From the NCBI GenBank assembly GCA_016801885.1, contig CM028895.1, positions 16,140,001 to 16,204,000 on the forward strand: a DNA stretch of 64,000 bases, in the 5' to 3' direction. The translations under genes and the position numbers were made by a program. This document shows, in pieces, positions 11,471 through 22,985 of this stretch (its first letter is position 1; each line of letters starts with the position of its first letter). The notes beneath the pieces are model-generated. The model saw nothing but the letters and a program-made list of their open reading frames with translations. It was not told the DNA's origin and ran no database searches. The stretch comes from Toxotes chatareus. Its lineage: Eukaryota > Chordata > Actinopteri > Toxotidae.

Positions 11471-13111
11471 TAGGTTTTTAAAATCTGAATCTGAATCTGA
11501 ATTTGAACTGTAGCTGCCAAGTAAATGCAGCAGAGGCAAAAAGTAGAACAAATGCCTATGAAATGTAACGAGTACAAAGCAGAACAAAATGAAATAATCA
11601 AAGTTCAAATTGCTGCTTTCCAGCTGTCTGTACCTGCAAAAAAAAAAACAACAATCCCCAAAACGAATATACTACAATTAAACATTTAAGAGCTGGTCAA
11701 TTTTTCTATTGGCTTGGATGCACACTTCCTTTGCTGCTGACAGGTTAATAAATCCTTAGAACTGGCACCAAATGAATACAACTGAAATTAGGTTCCTTTT
11801 TAAATGATAGCAGGTAATCTAAGAACTTAAATAAAATAGGAATACTTTGGCTGAAGAGATCCTCTATAATTCAGAGCCACTGAACGATGAACTTTGGGGG
11901 CAGTGGAGGTGGGGTGAGGGGTTGGGTTAAGGACACGGCTGCCAGCCATTGTCCTTGTGTTCATCTTGAGCCGGTGCTAGGCCACAGGGAGAGGCAGATT
12001 TCAGCCCACATCAGCTCAGAGCGGAGCAGCTCTGAAAGCTCTGGGAATGGGAGATGGAAGTAATAACAGAGGGCACTAACAGCCCTAAACTCACTCTCTT
12101 TGGCAGCCCCCCCCCCTCTTTTTCCTTGTCTTTGCCTCTGGCTGTCTGCCACAACTTTCTTTCTCCCCGCTGCTTCCAAATATCACGCCGGGCTATTCTG
12201 CACCCTCTCTCCCTTCAAAAACACATTACGCATTTAAAAAGTTTCTCTTTTCCTGTCTCACCCTGTCACATGCGCCCTCCAAGCTGGCCTTCCTGACTGT
12301 CTCTCTCTCTCTGTCTATCTATCTGTCCAGCTGCTCAGACACATCACTCTCAGATTGTGTGTGTGTCTAGAGGGAGACCAGGTTTTCAAGCGCTCTCTAC
12401 AGCCTCGGCTCCTTGACCATTACTACTCCATTATCAGCGGCAATGGAGGGCGCGCCGCAGACGCCTAATGTATCCATTTCCCCCTCCATTTAGGGCTCGG
12501 CAGCCCAGCGAGCTCCCAGAGTGCTCCCTGATTGGGATTGAATGTCCATTTAAACTGCCGTCCAGCCACCAGGGAGGAGGTCAGGGGGAGAAGAAGAGGA
12601 GAAGAAGAGAAGAGGAGGAGAGGAATAAGGGGAAATACAGGGAAAAGGTGTATAAGAGTCAAAGAGGGACTGTATGTTGTGCTGAATGAGGAAAGGAAGC
12701 AGAGGGATTGCTCCCCAGCCTCTGATTTGAAGCTGAGATTTTCTCTCCCCTTTCTTTCTCTCTTTACCTCTCTCACTTACTGTGTTTCTATCACTCCTTT
12801 TTTTTAAACTTTCAAATACGCCTCCGTAGAAAAAGCATTCCTCCTCTGGCGCCGAGCCAAGTGTCAGAACTCAGCACTCGGTATTCTCAAGGTGCGCTTC
12901 TAAAAAGAGGGATATGGAATTGAGATGATTGGAGTTGGCACATCCGTAGAGGGTGATGGGTGGAGGAAGGGGGCTGCCTTGGGGTGGGGTGGGGTGTGGG
13001 CGGTGAGGAAGAGGGTGAGACAGAGAGGAAGAGAGAGAAAGAAGGAAGGAAAGAAATAGAGAGGGGATCACACACATACAGTACATGACTTTTGCTGAGG
13101 TGAAACAGTAC

Positions 13112-13170
13112 CTTGTAGGAGAACTCCTCCATTCTTTCTGAAGAGGGGACTCCCCGACCACAATGGAGGA
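13112..13170 (-). CDS. foxn3: foxn3 third coding exon (59-nt microexon)
   Basis: This short exon has no start codon and is easily missed. With AG from the previous exon it reads SPPLWSGSPLFRKNGGVLLQ (residues 245-264) and leaves one base of codon 265. It matches the mammalian FOXN3 stretch GPPIWPGSTFFKRNGALLQ. The acceptor AG is at 13172-13171, after a CTT-rich pyrimidine tract; the donor is CAAG|GTACTG at 13112/13111. Phase in 2, phase out 1. In mammals a 22-residue cassette (beginning DPDIDAASAMMLLN) follows this position; I did not find it here, so the exon is joined directly to 6565-6457. Confidence 0.93.
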
Positions 13171-14268
13171 CTAGAAAGAAAAGAAGAAGAAGGGATGGAG
13201 GGGGGGAGAGAGAGAAAGAGAAAACTGGTCAATCATTTGATCATGTTGCAGCAGCCAACCAGCCCAGCAGGCTTCATCACGAGGCAGATAGCAAGGCAGG
13301 AATTTGAGCCCATAAGCCAGTGCTTCTGATTATAGTGATTAGATTCCCGGGTGTCCCACTGTTGCCATTATTCCCTGTGATTACCTCAGAGAATTACAGC
13401 CTCGCCGCTGTAGTCCATGGGGGTAATTTCTCATGACAACCCCCCACCACCCGCCACTGGTCCATTCACACACATAAAAAAAAAAAAAAAAAAAAAACTC
13501 ATCAGCGCACACACATTTAACACGCGCTCATGTCACACAGGCATGTTTAAGACAGACGTGCATACAGTGGGACATGTTAAAACACACGCTTATACTCACA
13601 CTGCAAAGACACACACACCCACACCCAGACACACACACACACACACACACACACTCAGAAGGAGAACACACAAAGCCGGGGACTCAGTTTACGTGATCAT
13701 TGCACCACTAATGAGGGAGGTAATGATGGCATTTCTCACATAGACAGAGACATCTTCACTCACACATGCACACACACAAGAAGACAATGGATACAGTTCT
13801 GCTGGTGAATCCATAATTTTAAGACAGAAGGAGAAAGATGGAGGGATGCGGATGGAGAGAAAGAGGATGTAGGAGCTTTCCCAGGTTGAGTGGTCTTTAT
13901 CTCCCCATTAGACAAACGCGTCTGACTGCTCCTTTCTTTTTCTCTCTGTGGTTAGACAGGCTGTTCTCAAACACAGTCAGTGTTTGGCTGACAACATACA
14001 TCTTGGTCATACACACACACACAAGCACAAACAGGAGAGAAAACACCTGGGGATGCTGTGAACTCTGAAAAAGCAACCCACTTGTTTCCACTCATCAGGA
14101 GAGTTTCCTTTGTAATATGAGTCCTGTTTTATGTTCTGCTAAGCTGCTCAATGAGAGGATTTGGACGTCTGCACTTGTGATGTGGCTCTCACCTCACCAG
14201 ATGCAGAGAAAAGATGGACTCACACACACATACATGCACGGCTGCAGGCACACACACGTACTATACAT

Positions 14269-14270
<2 letters not shown>

Positions 14271-14308
<38 letters not shown>
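14271..14308. repeat. (AC)19 microsatellite
   Basis: Uninterrupted AC dinucleotide tract inside the 5.3-kb foxn3 intron. Confidence 0.98.
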
Positions 14309-14315
<7 letters not shown>

Positions 14316-14360
14316 AAAAAGCAAAAGCAGAACGCAAATTTCAGCCCTGAGCCACCTGCT

Positions 14361-14400
14361 GTTGCCATGGAGAGTTGCCACATTGCGTTGCCACGGCGAT
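14361..14400. promoter_or_regulatory. three GTTGCCA half-sites at 13-bp spacing
   Basis: GTTGCCA starts at 14361, 14374 and 14387, exactly 13 bp apart. The third extends to GTTGCCACGGCGAT, close to a full X-box. The regular spacing suggests either an RFX multimer site or a small tandem duplication. Confidence 0.45.
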
Positions 14401-14608
14401 AACATATTTTTCCTGCGCTAACAGCCTGTCTGTTTTTCCTACCACCCCACCTCCCCCCGCCCATCTCATTCTCCCCCCTCTCCCTCTACCCCGCTCTCTC
14501 TCTCCCTTTTCTCACTCTTTCTTTCTGTCTCTCTTCCCATCCCTGCGCTGTCTCTCTCTCTCAACAAATGGCTTCACAGTGCGACAGCACCTGCCTTATA
14601 CTACATGT

Positions 14609-14642
14609 GTTGCCATGGCGGCGTTCCCGTTGCCAAGGCAAC
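14609..14642. promoter_or_regulatory. paired X-box motifs
   Basis: GTTGCCATGGCGGC (14609-14622, last half imperfect) and GTTGCCAAGGCAAC (14629-14642, full match) begin 20 bp apart, about two helical turns, on the same face of the DNA. Confidence 0.55.
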
Positions 14643-17600
14643 CCTGTACATTTAATGCAGTGGGCGAGGGGCTAAACTCGTGGCAGACGCTCGTCCCCCC
14701 TCCAACATCTCTCCTCATCTTTTTTCTCCAAGGGAGGGGAGAGGGAGGGTGGGGGGAAGAAACAGAGAGAAAGAGAGAGGGAGAGAGCTCCTCCCCAACC
14801 CCACTGAGACACCCGTCCCTCCTTCCATCCATTCTTCCCTCCCCTCCTCCTCCCATCCAGATGCTGATGGTGTGTGAAGGAATGCACCATGGAGCTGACC
14901 TCCTACCCAGCATGCTCTCTCTCCCTCGCTCTCCCTTCCCCACACACACGCTTGCATATGTTGGCCACATACACCCATTTAGAAATACATGCCATGCATA
15001 GGATACCCCCATCCACACACATATAACTGTACTGACACACACATGCAGATAAAGACGCACATACGGACACACACACACACACACGTGCGCTGGAAGAAAC
15101 TGCAGATGGGGGTTGACTGGTGCGGCGTGAGTTATGGTCCATGAAAAACCAAGAGGTGTAAGCGACAAAGAGTAGAGGACAAAGAAGCATCATTGCTCTC
15201 CCTCTATACCCCTCCTCCCTTTTCAGCCTCTCTCCCCTCTTTTTTCCATCTCTTCATTCAGCCACTTCCTCTCTCTCTCTCTCTCTCCTAGTTCTCTGCA
15301 TTCATCTTCCTCTTCTGAGTTGTGTAGAACAGCTTGAGACGGTCCTTGACCTTAACATAATAGACACACTGTGCAACCATTCACAGTCATTACACTTCAT
15401 AACATAATATTCTTGAGAGTGAGAGCTCTTGAGAGAGATATTGTATTATATTGATTGGACCTACAGAGTTCCATCATACATATAAAGGAAACTGTTTATC
15501 CCTTATTCCATATTCTAACAGACTTTACATTTGTGTTCACTTGTTTTAATATGATCCCTCTTCTGATGAGATTTTATTCCCCAGTCCTCTGACACACAAC
15601 TTAATGCTCACAACCACATCTAACTTTATACGGTATAAAAAACTAACCTTGACTGTTAAGTTCTATGTGATGACTTTTTGTTAAGTTCAATATGTTAGAA
15701 GTGTTTAAGTGTTATTAGCCACTTACGAGGTTTAACAAAGAATTTAGCTTAACTGAATTGCCTGTTCTGACAGTATACTGGGGCATAATTGAAAGTGATG
15801 TGGATTTTTTGTTTCTAACAAATGGAAATGATTAGCTCATGGAGTTTTCTTTTTTCATCCACATAGTTGTGAATAAAAATTTAAATATTTGCAAGCTCCA
15901 TAAGAACTGTGAACTATGATGAAGACTAGTAAGTGAACTTTGAGTGGGGATTTTTTTTTAAATGACTATTTGCTAGGATTCCCAAACCTCCAGGCAGTAC
16001 ATGCTTGTTCATAGTCTAATATCATAAAAAGTGTAACAGGCTGCAGTTGCAAATTCTGACCTTCAGCCCACACTGTCTCTATGTTATCACATAGAGCTTT
16101 AAAGGGTAATATTAATTACCCTTAGCCTCTTGAACATCAATTTTCTTCCAAAATTCACCAATAAGTTCCTTTAAAGTTAGGAAATACATTCCTTCCACAC
16201 TGCAGGATGTCAGGATATCACATACAGTATCTGCTCGTTCCAATACAAATGTATTTTTTATTGCTGCACTGTTGCATAAAATGAACATATTACAGATATC
16301 ATGTGGATAATTCTCAACATGTTTTGCTTATTGACACTGACATGTTCGCTAATTTTGGAAACTGGATCCAGCAGCATAATGTTGCTAAAGAGGACCATAC
16401 ATGTGGTTTTCATGTTGTAGCCCATTAGCAACAAATTGTTCATACTGTACATGCTGTGCATGTACTTTACATTGCTGCCGGCCAGTTCCTAAAGCATGCC
16501 ATAAATTCTCAGATTGATTTTCTACCTTCCATGCAGCCGCTGCTTTCCATTAATTTAAGGACGATATAAAAAAGTCAACTCGCAGAGAACTGGAAGATGC
16601 TCGCTTTTCAATCATAGGTAACATTTAGAAGCCTTTATGTGTTTTGTGGCGGTTGTAGCTGAAAGCAATGTCAATCAACAGTGCTCTGACATCTGATTGT
16701 CAGAAGGTTTTGCTTTTGCCTGGACAAAAAGACAAAACAATGGAGGTTATGCAAAGACTAATTCTACTAATTTGGTCATTTCTTGCATTAAAGGTTGTTG
16801 TTTACAAGCTCACTCTCACACAAAGAATTAACTGAAACCTTTCAATAGAAAATATATCAGCTGTTCTGAAAAACAATGAATCATTTCATCTATTTTTTTT
16901 AAGGAAAATTACCACAATTCTCTGTCTGCTTCTTCACTGTGAGGATTTGCTGCTTTCCTCTGTTTTAAATCACAGCATAGAAGACAAGATATTAGAAGAT
17001 GTCAACTTGGACCCTCAGACAACATACACACAAAGTACATACTGTAAACATGCAAACACAATGCTTGCTCTGCAGGTGCTGCATCGCGAGGGAGCTCAGC
17101 TCCACTCTAACCTAGAAATGGACTCTCCTCACTTACTCTCTCATTTCCCACTGTGTCACAATGCAAATGAACAACCTCCCCTCTCTCCCACTCCTCCCCT
17201 GACTCCCCCCTATGCTCTCCTCACTACACCCCCCCCCCCTCCATGTTCCGAATCCGGCCTCCAATTTGTTCCACTTCCCCATACCTCATTGTTCAAAATG
17301 ACACTTTTACATTTTATGGTGAACCAATTATTCTGTCTTACACAGTCCGCTGGCTCTGCAAGCCAACCTGCCCGGATCAGCTGGGGAGTGGGGTGGAGGG
17401 GTGGCGGCGGTGGTTGGGTATTCATAGAGAGGAAGAGAATGAGAGAGAGAGAGAGAGAACAAGCAGAAGAAAGGAAAAAAAAAGACGACTAATAGTACCT
17501 CTCGCTGACATATCCACAGGGATGGGCAAAAGAGCCGGAAACCAAGAAGTTAGCAAAGAAAGAGGATGGAGGGTGGAGGGTGGAGGAGAGGTCAGGAGAG

Positions 17601-18430
17601 GAGAGGAATGTGGAAGAAACAACACAGGTGGATGCTGCTGTGCTGTGGAGTGGAGAGGTGTGTGTGTGTGTGTGCATGTAGGGGGCTGCGAGGGGTTGGA
17701 GAATGAAGTGAATGTAGACAAAAGAGGATTTAATTGAATGATAAAGTGGCGGCGAGAGAGTGAAAAGAGTGGAGAGAGAATGGGAATAAATCACAGCAGG
17801 GATAAATAAAGAAGACGGAGCACTGGGTGCCCCACTAGTTGTAATGTATGCCTGAGGATGAGCGGGACGGTGTGTGAGATATTACAAGTGGAGACAGGAG
17901 AGTGTGAGGGTAGTAAGTAGGTAGACCTAAAACAATTAGAAAACATTACTGGTACAGCTGCAGCAGCGTACTGTGACTATAAATAAAGTGGGAACTGTTT
18001 AACATCAAGTTAGATGCTAAAAAAAACTCTCTCTAAAGCAAAGCGATCAATGATTTAGACAGGAGGTGGTGAAGGGGATGTGACAGTTACGGAGATTGAC
18101 AGGAGAATAGGTCTGAAAGAAATTCATTCAGAAGTGAGAGAAAAATCTAAAGTCCAAGAAAAGTGGTGAATGCCACAAATTCACTCATAAGAATGAATCT
18201 GCTCAGATAGGCAGCTCTAGCATCTATCTATGTATATATATCTACACATGTATGTATGTATGTATGTGTGTATATATCTATGCCTTTCTCTGTCAGTCAA
18301 TGGGGTTTATCAATTAACCAAACAAACTAAGCCAATCAAATTAAGCAAAGTGGTTAAGCAATAGGTTAAGCAAATCAGATATGTCATACAAACACATCAA
18401 TCAATCAGCCAATCAGCTGATCCTTCCCAC

Positions 18431-18582
18431 CTGTGGTGAAATGTCTGAGGCAGGGTGGGCGGAGAGGTGGAGGGGGTGGCCAGACCAGGCGAGTAGGGAT
18501 GGTACGGCGTCTTCTTCAGTGCCTGGATCAGGTTGTGCCTATACTCCGGATCTATGGACCACAGAGAGCCTTTGCCTATGCT
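18431..18582 (-). CDS. foxn3: foxn3 second coding exon: end of forkhead domain (wing 2)
   Basis: The exon encodes residues 195-244 and two bases of codon 245. It begins SIGKGSLWSIDPEYRHNLIQ and continues ALKKTPYHPY. This is the end of the forkhead fold, with the GKGSLW strand and DPEY motif seen in FOXN2/3, followed by a Pro/Thr/Ser-rich linker ending TFHH. The acceptor AG is at 18584-18583 and the donor CACAG|GTGGGA at 18431/18430. It enters in phase 0 from the first coding exon and leaves in phase 2. The pyrimidine tract at the acceptor is a TTTC microsatellite (18585-18602). Without splicing, the reading frame runs into the intron and stops after about ten residues. Confidence 0.96.
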
Positions 18583-18584
18583 CT

Positions 18585-18602
18585 GAAAGAAAGAAAGAAA
18601 GA
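18585..18602 (-). repeat. TTTC microsatellite forming a splice acceptor tract
   Basis: On the minus strand the polypyrimidine tract before the second coding exon is a TTTC tetranucleotide repeat that runs directly into the AG. Length changes here would change the acceptor itself. Confidence 0.8.
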
Positions 18603-19677
18603 CAGAGAGCATTAGAAAGGGAGGGAGGGGTGGAGAGGGGACAGGGAGATAAATGAAAGAGATGTTATTGGAAGCGCTATCGGGCCCCTCAAAGCACATC
18701 ACAAACACAGCACAGCACACTGACCTGAGCCAACAAGCCCAAAGCCCAAACACAAGCTCAAAGTCCAGACCTTGTGCCGGATTCTTATTTACCAAACCAC
18801 CTGTACACAGAGCAATGCTGCATTCCCACTGAGATAAAGACCTTGAGAAAAACGACATTCTGTGCATCTACTGGCTCAAACACTGATAGATTACTGCCTC
18901 CCTCCCCCCTCAAAAAAAAAAAAAAAACACATCAGCCACACAAACATTCCCATATTCCCAAGGAAGATAACACTTGGAGGAATGAGAATTAATGCATCCT
19001 CAATGCCACCTCGCTCAATATTTTCCAATCCTCTGCCTCTCCCCAGAAAAAGAAAAAAAATAATCATATTTTTTCTGATTAAGACAGAGGGAAACTCTTT
19101 AACTTTTTCCACTCCAGAGGCGATGATGGTGCGTATTTTTAGATCAAAGCAACTTCCCCCTCACCTAATGAAGCTGTCGGCTCCCAATCTGAGTGAAACC
19201 AGCCTATAGATTATAGAGAGGGGAGGGATCTCAGACGGGCCGCCATGAAAATACACTTGCTGCCTCTATCTCTCGCAGCCTTAGCTGTGCTTTCATCTGC
19301 CTTGTCATCTGAATGTGGCAAAATCTGGCAGAGACTGAGAATGGCAGGAAGAGGGAAAGAGAGAGAGGGAGCGAGATGTAAATATAAAATTAAAAGCGTC
19401 CTGCCTCATGTTCCTCTCACTTTGTAGTGCTCTGTGATATGTTACAGGTACAGGCTACAGGGTGGGGAGATGTCATGACTGCAGGCTTCTGATTTCTGCA
19501 AATACTGCAAGGAATCTATTAAGAAGGAAATGTCAGATGTGCCAGAGACGTGCGTGTGAGCATTAACTGGAGACCAATTCTAAAACCTGAGGAGCATTTT
19601 GTGTTGAAGTAGATGAGGAAAACACACTTTAATGTTTCCACCACATCAGTAGCTGCCAATATTTTGGTTCTTGACCA

Positions 19678-19765
19678 CTTAAAGGGTCACTTCACCCAAA
19701 TTATAAAAACAAACATATTCTCTGCTAGTCATGCAGATAGTTTTAGTTACCCGTTCATAGATATA
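19678..19765 (+). repeat. dispersed teleost repeat end (AAAGGGTCACTTCACCCAAA)
   Basis: The sequence ACTTAAAGGGTCACTTCACC followed by CAAATTATAAAAACA resembles the end of a common fish non-autonomous element. Its other end was not located. Confidence 0.45.
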
Positions 19766-19827
19766 TGTATGTATATATATATATGAGACATCTGAGATCT
19801 TATTTTGCCACTTTTTAAGTTGGTCCT

Positions 19828-20410
19828 GGGCCCGGATTCATCAAACATCTGAGAAATATTCTTAAAAATGTGGAAAAGAGACGATTTGAGAGTAAAAGAG
19901 AAAAATGATCGCTAAAAGAGAAAAATGATCCCACTCACACCAAGAGTGTACGAGTGACAGGTTCTCAGTGATCTCATGATTGATCTCGTGTGTTCTGAGC
20001 AGACACAGCTAATCAGAGAGAGGGATTAATCCTACTTCTGATCCATTTTTTCCCGTTGTTCTGCCCATTTTTAGTTAGTTAATGGTATCAGTGTGAAATC
20101 CAATATCTCTAGCCACAGCTGACACAACAACCTATATATTTCTGGTATATAAATAAATAAATAGGGGTGAAATAATAGGACATTGCACCCCTGAGGAATT
20201 AAAACATCCTAGTAGCACCCTATCAAATTTACATTTGGAGATAACACCTTACAAGAAGGCAGCAGCTGCAAGCGGTGGCTAATAAGAAGCAGTGTGCTGC
20301 AGCTGTCTCTGCATTGCCGCCATTTAAGACCCTGAAAAGCTTAACCAACTCAGCAGACCTAATTTAGGAGTATTTTTAAGTCAGAAGACATTGATAAACA
20401 GCCTTAATAA
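19828..20410. mobile_element. candidate MITE with imperfect inverted ends
   Basis: The left end (CCCGGATTCATCAAACATCT, then GAGAAATATTCTTAAAA) is roughly the reverse complement of the right end (CCTAATTTAGGAGTATTTTT, then AAGTCAGAAGACATTGATAA). The first end resembles frequent teleost repeats beginning 'gcccagattcat'. It has a 20-bp internal duplication (AGTAAAAGAGAAAAATGATC-like units at 19890-19930). No coding capacity. The superfamily is uncertain, possibly Harbinger-like. Confidence 0.4.
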
Positions 20411-21313
20411 GTTTGCAAGTAGGAGTAAAATTGAAGTGTTTTTATTTCTATCTTTCATTTAAGTCCAAATTTGAACTTACAGCAGTTCAGAACCACTAAA
20501 CTCCACTGTACTCTGTTGCAATAGGATTCAGAGAAGTTGTGTCATGTACTGCACTGACTACAGCTCTGTTCTGGTTACGTAGCAAAAATAGGGATAGAGT
20601 TTAAACATGCATATACCAGCCACATTTTCAAATTAATTCACCCAAAATGTTATTTTATACACATTACTGTCAGTGTAACTGCAAAGGCAGAATATTAAAA
20701 AGCACTGACATCTGATCTGCTGCAATACGTATCCTGCTGCAGGCTGCAAAAAACTGGATTAAATTAACCCCCACATTCATGAGTGATACCTGATTTTTTT
20801 TTTCTTGTTTTATAGATTCCTCGGTTTAATAAATGATAATTCAACTTGTAGAAGTTCTCATGAAAGATGACCATCCAGAGCCTGGTGTGTCTCCTGATCC
20901 CAGGATGACCAGTGAATCTGTGCTACCACTCAACTGCATCCTCTGACCTTGTAAGAATGCAACAAGCTAATAACATGTGTGTGCACTGTTGATTTGTGCC
21001 CCCCCGCGTCTGGATCTTTGCATTAGTATGTCATTCATGTTGAACACAGGCCATATGTGCTGTGTTTTGCTCCACACGCGTGTGTGTGTGCATGTGTGTG
21101 CGTGTGTGAGTGAGTGAATGTGTGTATGGCAAGTTCCCTAGGGAGTGTGATATTACCCAGCGTGGTCTGCTCCTGGGAGTGCTTCTATTACTGCCAGCAA
21201 CGCCTCTCCTGGAGAGCATGATATTACACACACATACAATCGCTCCCACAGAGGTGACCCCCACTGGGCCAAATTTCCCCTTGCACCTCCAGCCCGCCAG
21301 CCGTTTGTATAAA

Positions 21314-21344
<31 letters not shown>

Positions 21345-21514
21345 CTACTGTCTGCCTGCTTGCCAGCCGATTAAATCAATGCTCTCTACAGAATCTCTGT
21401 CTGCCCGGGCCCCTGCCTCTGCCAACCAGCCAGCCAATCAAACCCCCCCCCCCCGTCGACAGGCCAATCACAGGGCACTGCTCACAGGAAGGGTCTGTCA
21501 CCTGGGTTAAAGCA

Positions 21515-21528
21515 GTCGCCTTGGCAAC
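21515..21528. promoter_or_regulatory. X-box with upstream CCAAT motifs
   Basis: GTCGCCTTGGCAAC matches the X-box. Two CCAATCA motifs lie 50-80 bp to the left (near 21435 and 21464), giving an X plus Y-box arrangement like RFX/NF-Y modules. It is inside a foxn3 intron, so an enhancer role would be inference. Confidence 0.5.
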
Positions 21529-22724
21529 AGGCATCATCTGGTCTTGGAAGCAAGAGGAGGTGAAATGGACTTTTCATTTTCTAACAAATTCGCAAAGTTG
21601 AGAAAAAGGCAGCATGTCTCAAAATCGACTATCACAAAAAGTATCTGAGGTCAGAGATGGGTTTTAAGTTTTCTGTGAGGTTCAAGTTTGATAGAGTATG
21701 ACACATTTTAAAAATAGAATAATTCCACTCAGGTGAATCTTAAAGCAGTAAAGCAGGTGATAGAGGACTGCGGTCTTGACATTCACCTGAAACTACATTT
21801 GTGATCTCCATTTATATTATTTCCTCTCGCTACCCTGTGATCCCATCTGGTCTTACTCTTCTGAGATGAGCACTATTTTCTGGATGATGTGCTTATTTGT
21901 GCTGCATCTATATGCTGGAAAGCAGTCATATCTCTGTGGTGTTTGCAGCTAAAGAGAAGGATTACACAACAAATAATCCACAACTCGAAACATTAACCCT
22001 ACTTTAAGAAATATCTCTCACAGTGTGAAAGTAAAAGTGACTAGGCACTGCATTAGATCTTAAATTGCAAGTTTAAGCAATATTACAGTCAAAAGAAATG
22101 GATTTAATTATATGGATCTGTGTCACCACACTAGTTTGTAGTAGTTATGATTAAAAAAGCAGCAGTCTATATATACCTCTGCCTCACAAAACTGTGGCAT
22201 ACTGAGCTATGTACAGGCATCATCACAATGGAGAAAACGTATATACTGTAACTTGCTTGGGACATGTCATCATGTGAGTAAAGGATAAAAGGGGAAGAAA
22301 GAGGACACAAAGGCAGAGACAGAGAGAGAGACTGGGAGAGAGAGAGAGAGAGATGATTGTGTGTTGCCAACATCTGTTTCCTGTGTTATATAAGCCATGG
22401 GGGCTGGTCTCCCTTGGAAATGGGAGATATTAAAAAGTCCTGCTGCCACTGACCCTGCTAGTAGCACTACATTACTGCTACTGCATTTCTGACTGTAATG
22501 TTATCTTTTCACATACATCACACACAAGGACATCTCTGTATCATACACAACACCACAGCTGTTATGTTGTGACTAGAGACAAGAAACACTTAACAGACGA
22601 CACCAAGAGTCTACATTGCCAAAGTAACCTACTACTGCTTTGTAAATGTAATACTTTTAACTTATATCATATTTAAAGAATATGCCTGGCTATATTCTGT
22701 ATTTGAATCCTTGCTACCTGATGC

Positions 22725-22985
22725 CACCAGATGAAAAGTTATCATAATTCATCCTGTGGAGAACACGAATCTTTGTACCACATTTCACTGCAATCCATAC
22801 AACAAAAATTGTTAACCTCATGGTAGCGATAGAGGAAAAGTCAGTGGATCACCAAAGTCAGTAGGATTGATCCTCTGGGAGTCATGAATATCTGTAAAAC
22901 ATTTCATGGCAATCCATCTGATAGTTAACATATTTTACTCTGACCAAACAGTCGGTTGCACCGACCATCAGTGCCATCCCTGGTG
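22725..22985 (+). repeat. dispersed fish repeat (CATGGTAGCG...TGGCAATCCATC type)
   Basis: It contains two internally similar halves: CACATTTCACTGCAATCCAT (22781-22800) and AACATTTCATGGCAATCCAT (22898-22917), plus GCGATAGAGGAAAAGTCAGT and the end CCGACCATCAGTGCCATCCC. These are hallmarks of a very common perciform interspersed repeat. No protein coding is visible. Confidence 0.65.

Larger units (their letters stand above)
6566..13111 (-). other. foxn3: foxn3 intron (6.5 kb) with Tc1 relic and fold-back element
   Basis: The intron is GT (13111-13110) to AG (6567-6566). It holds a Tc1-like relic (7385-8165) and a fold-back repeat (8245-8657). Simple repeats include GAAGA units at 9020-9047, GT at 9637-9656, GA at 9803-9832, AC at 9920-9942, a GCCT run at 10504-10527 and GAA/GGA-rich sequence at 12580-12635. 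An X-box lies at 9733-9746. The stretch 12420-12560 (non-repetitive, with CATTTAAACTG-like homeobox motifs) looks like a candidate conserved element. I looked for the 22-aa mammalian cassette exon (MMLLNTPPE core) and did not see it. Confidence 0.85.
13171..18430 (-). other. foxn3: foxn3 intron (5.3 kb)
   Basis: The intron is GT (18430-18429) to AG (13172-13171). It contains an (A)22 run at 13476-13497, AC tracts at 13630-13652 and 14271-14308, long pyrimidine-rich sequence at 14440-14570 and 15190-15300, GA-rich sequence at 17428-17460 and a TATG/TATA repeat at 18226-18280. There is a cluster of X-box full and half sites at 14361-14642. The 13,290-13,440 stretch is non-repetitive with several ATTA cores and may be a conserved element. 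I see nothing identifiable in the AT-rich stretch 15,350-16,950. Confidence 0.85.

Noticed and set aside
14375..15193. Open frames of 190-208 aa on both strands
   Set aside because: Pyrimidine- and AC-rich low-complexity sequence inside a foxn3 intron; no domain and no splice logic.
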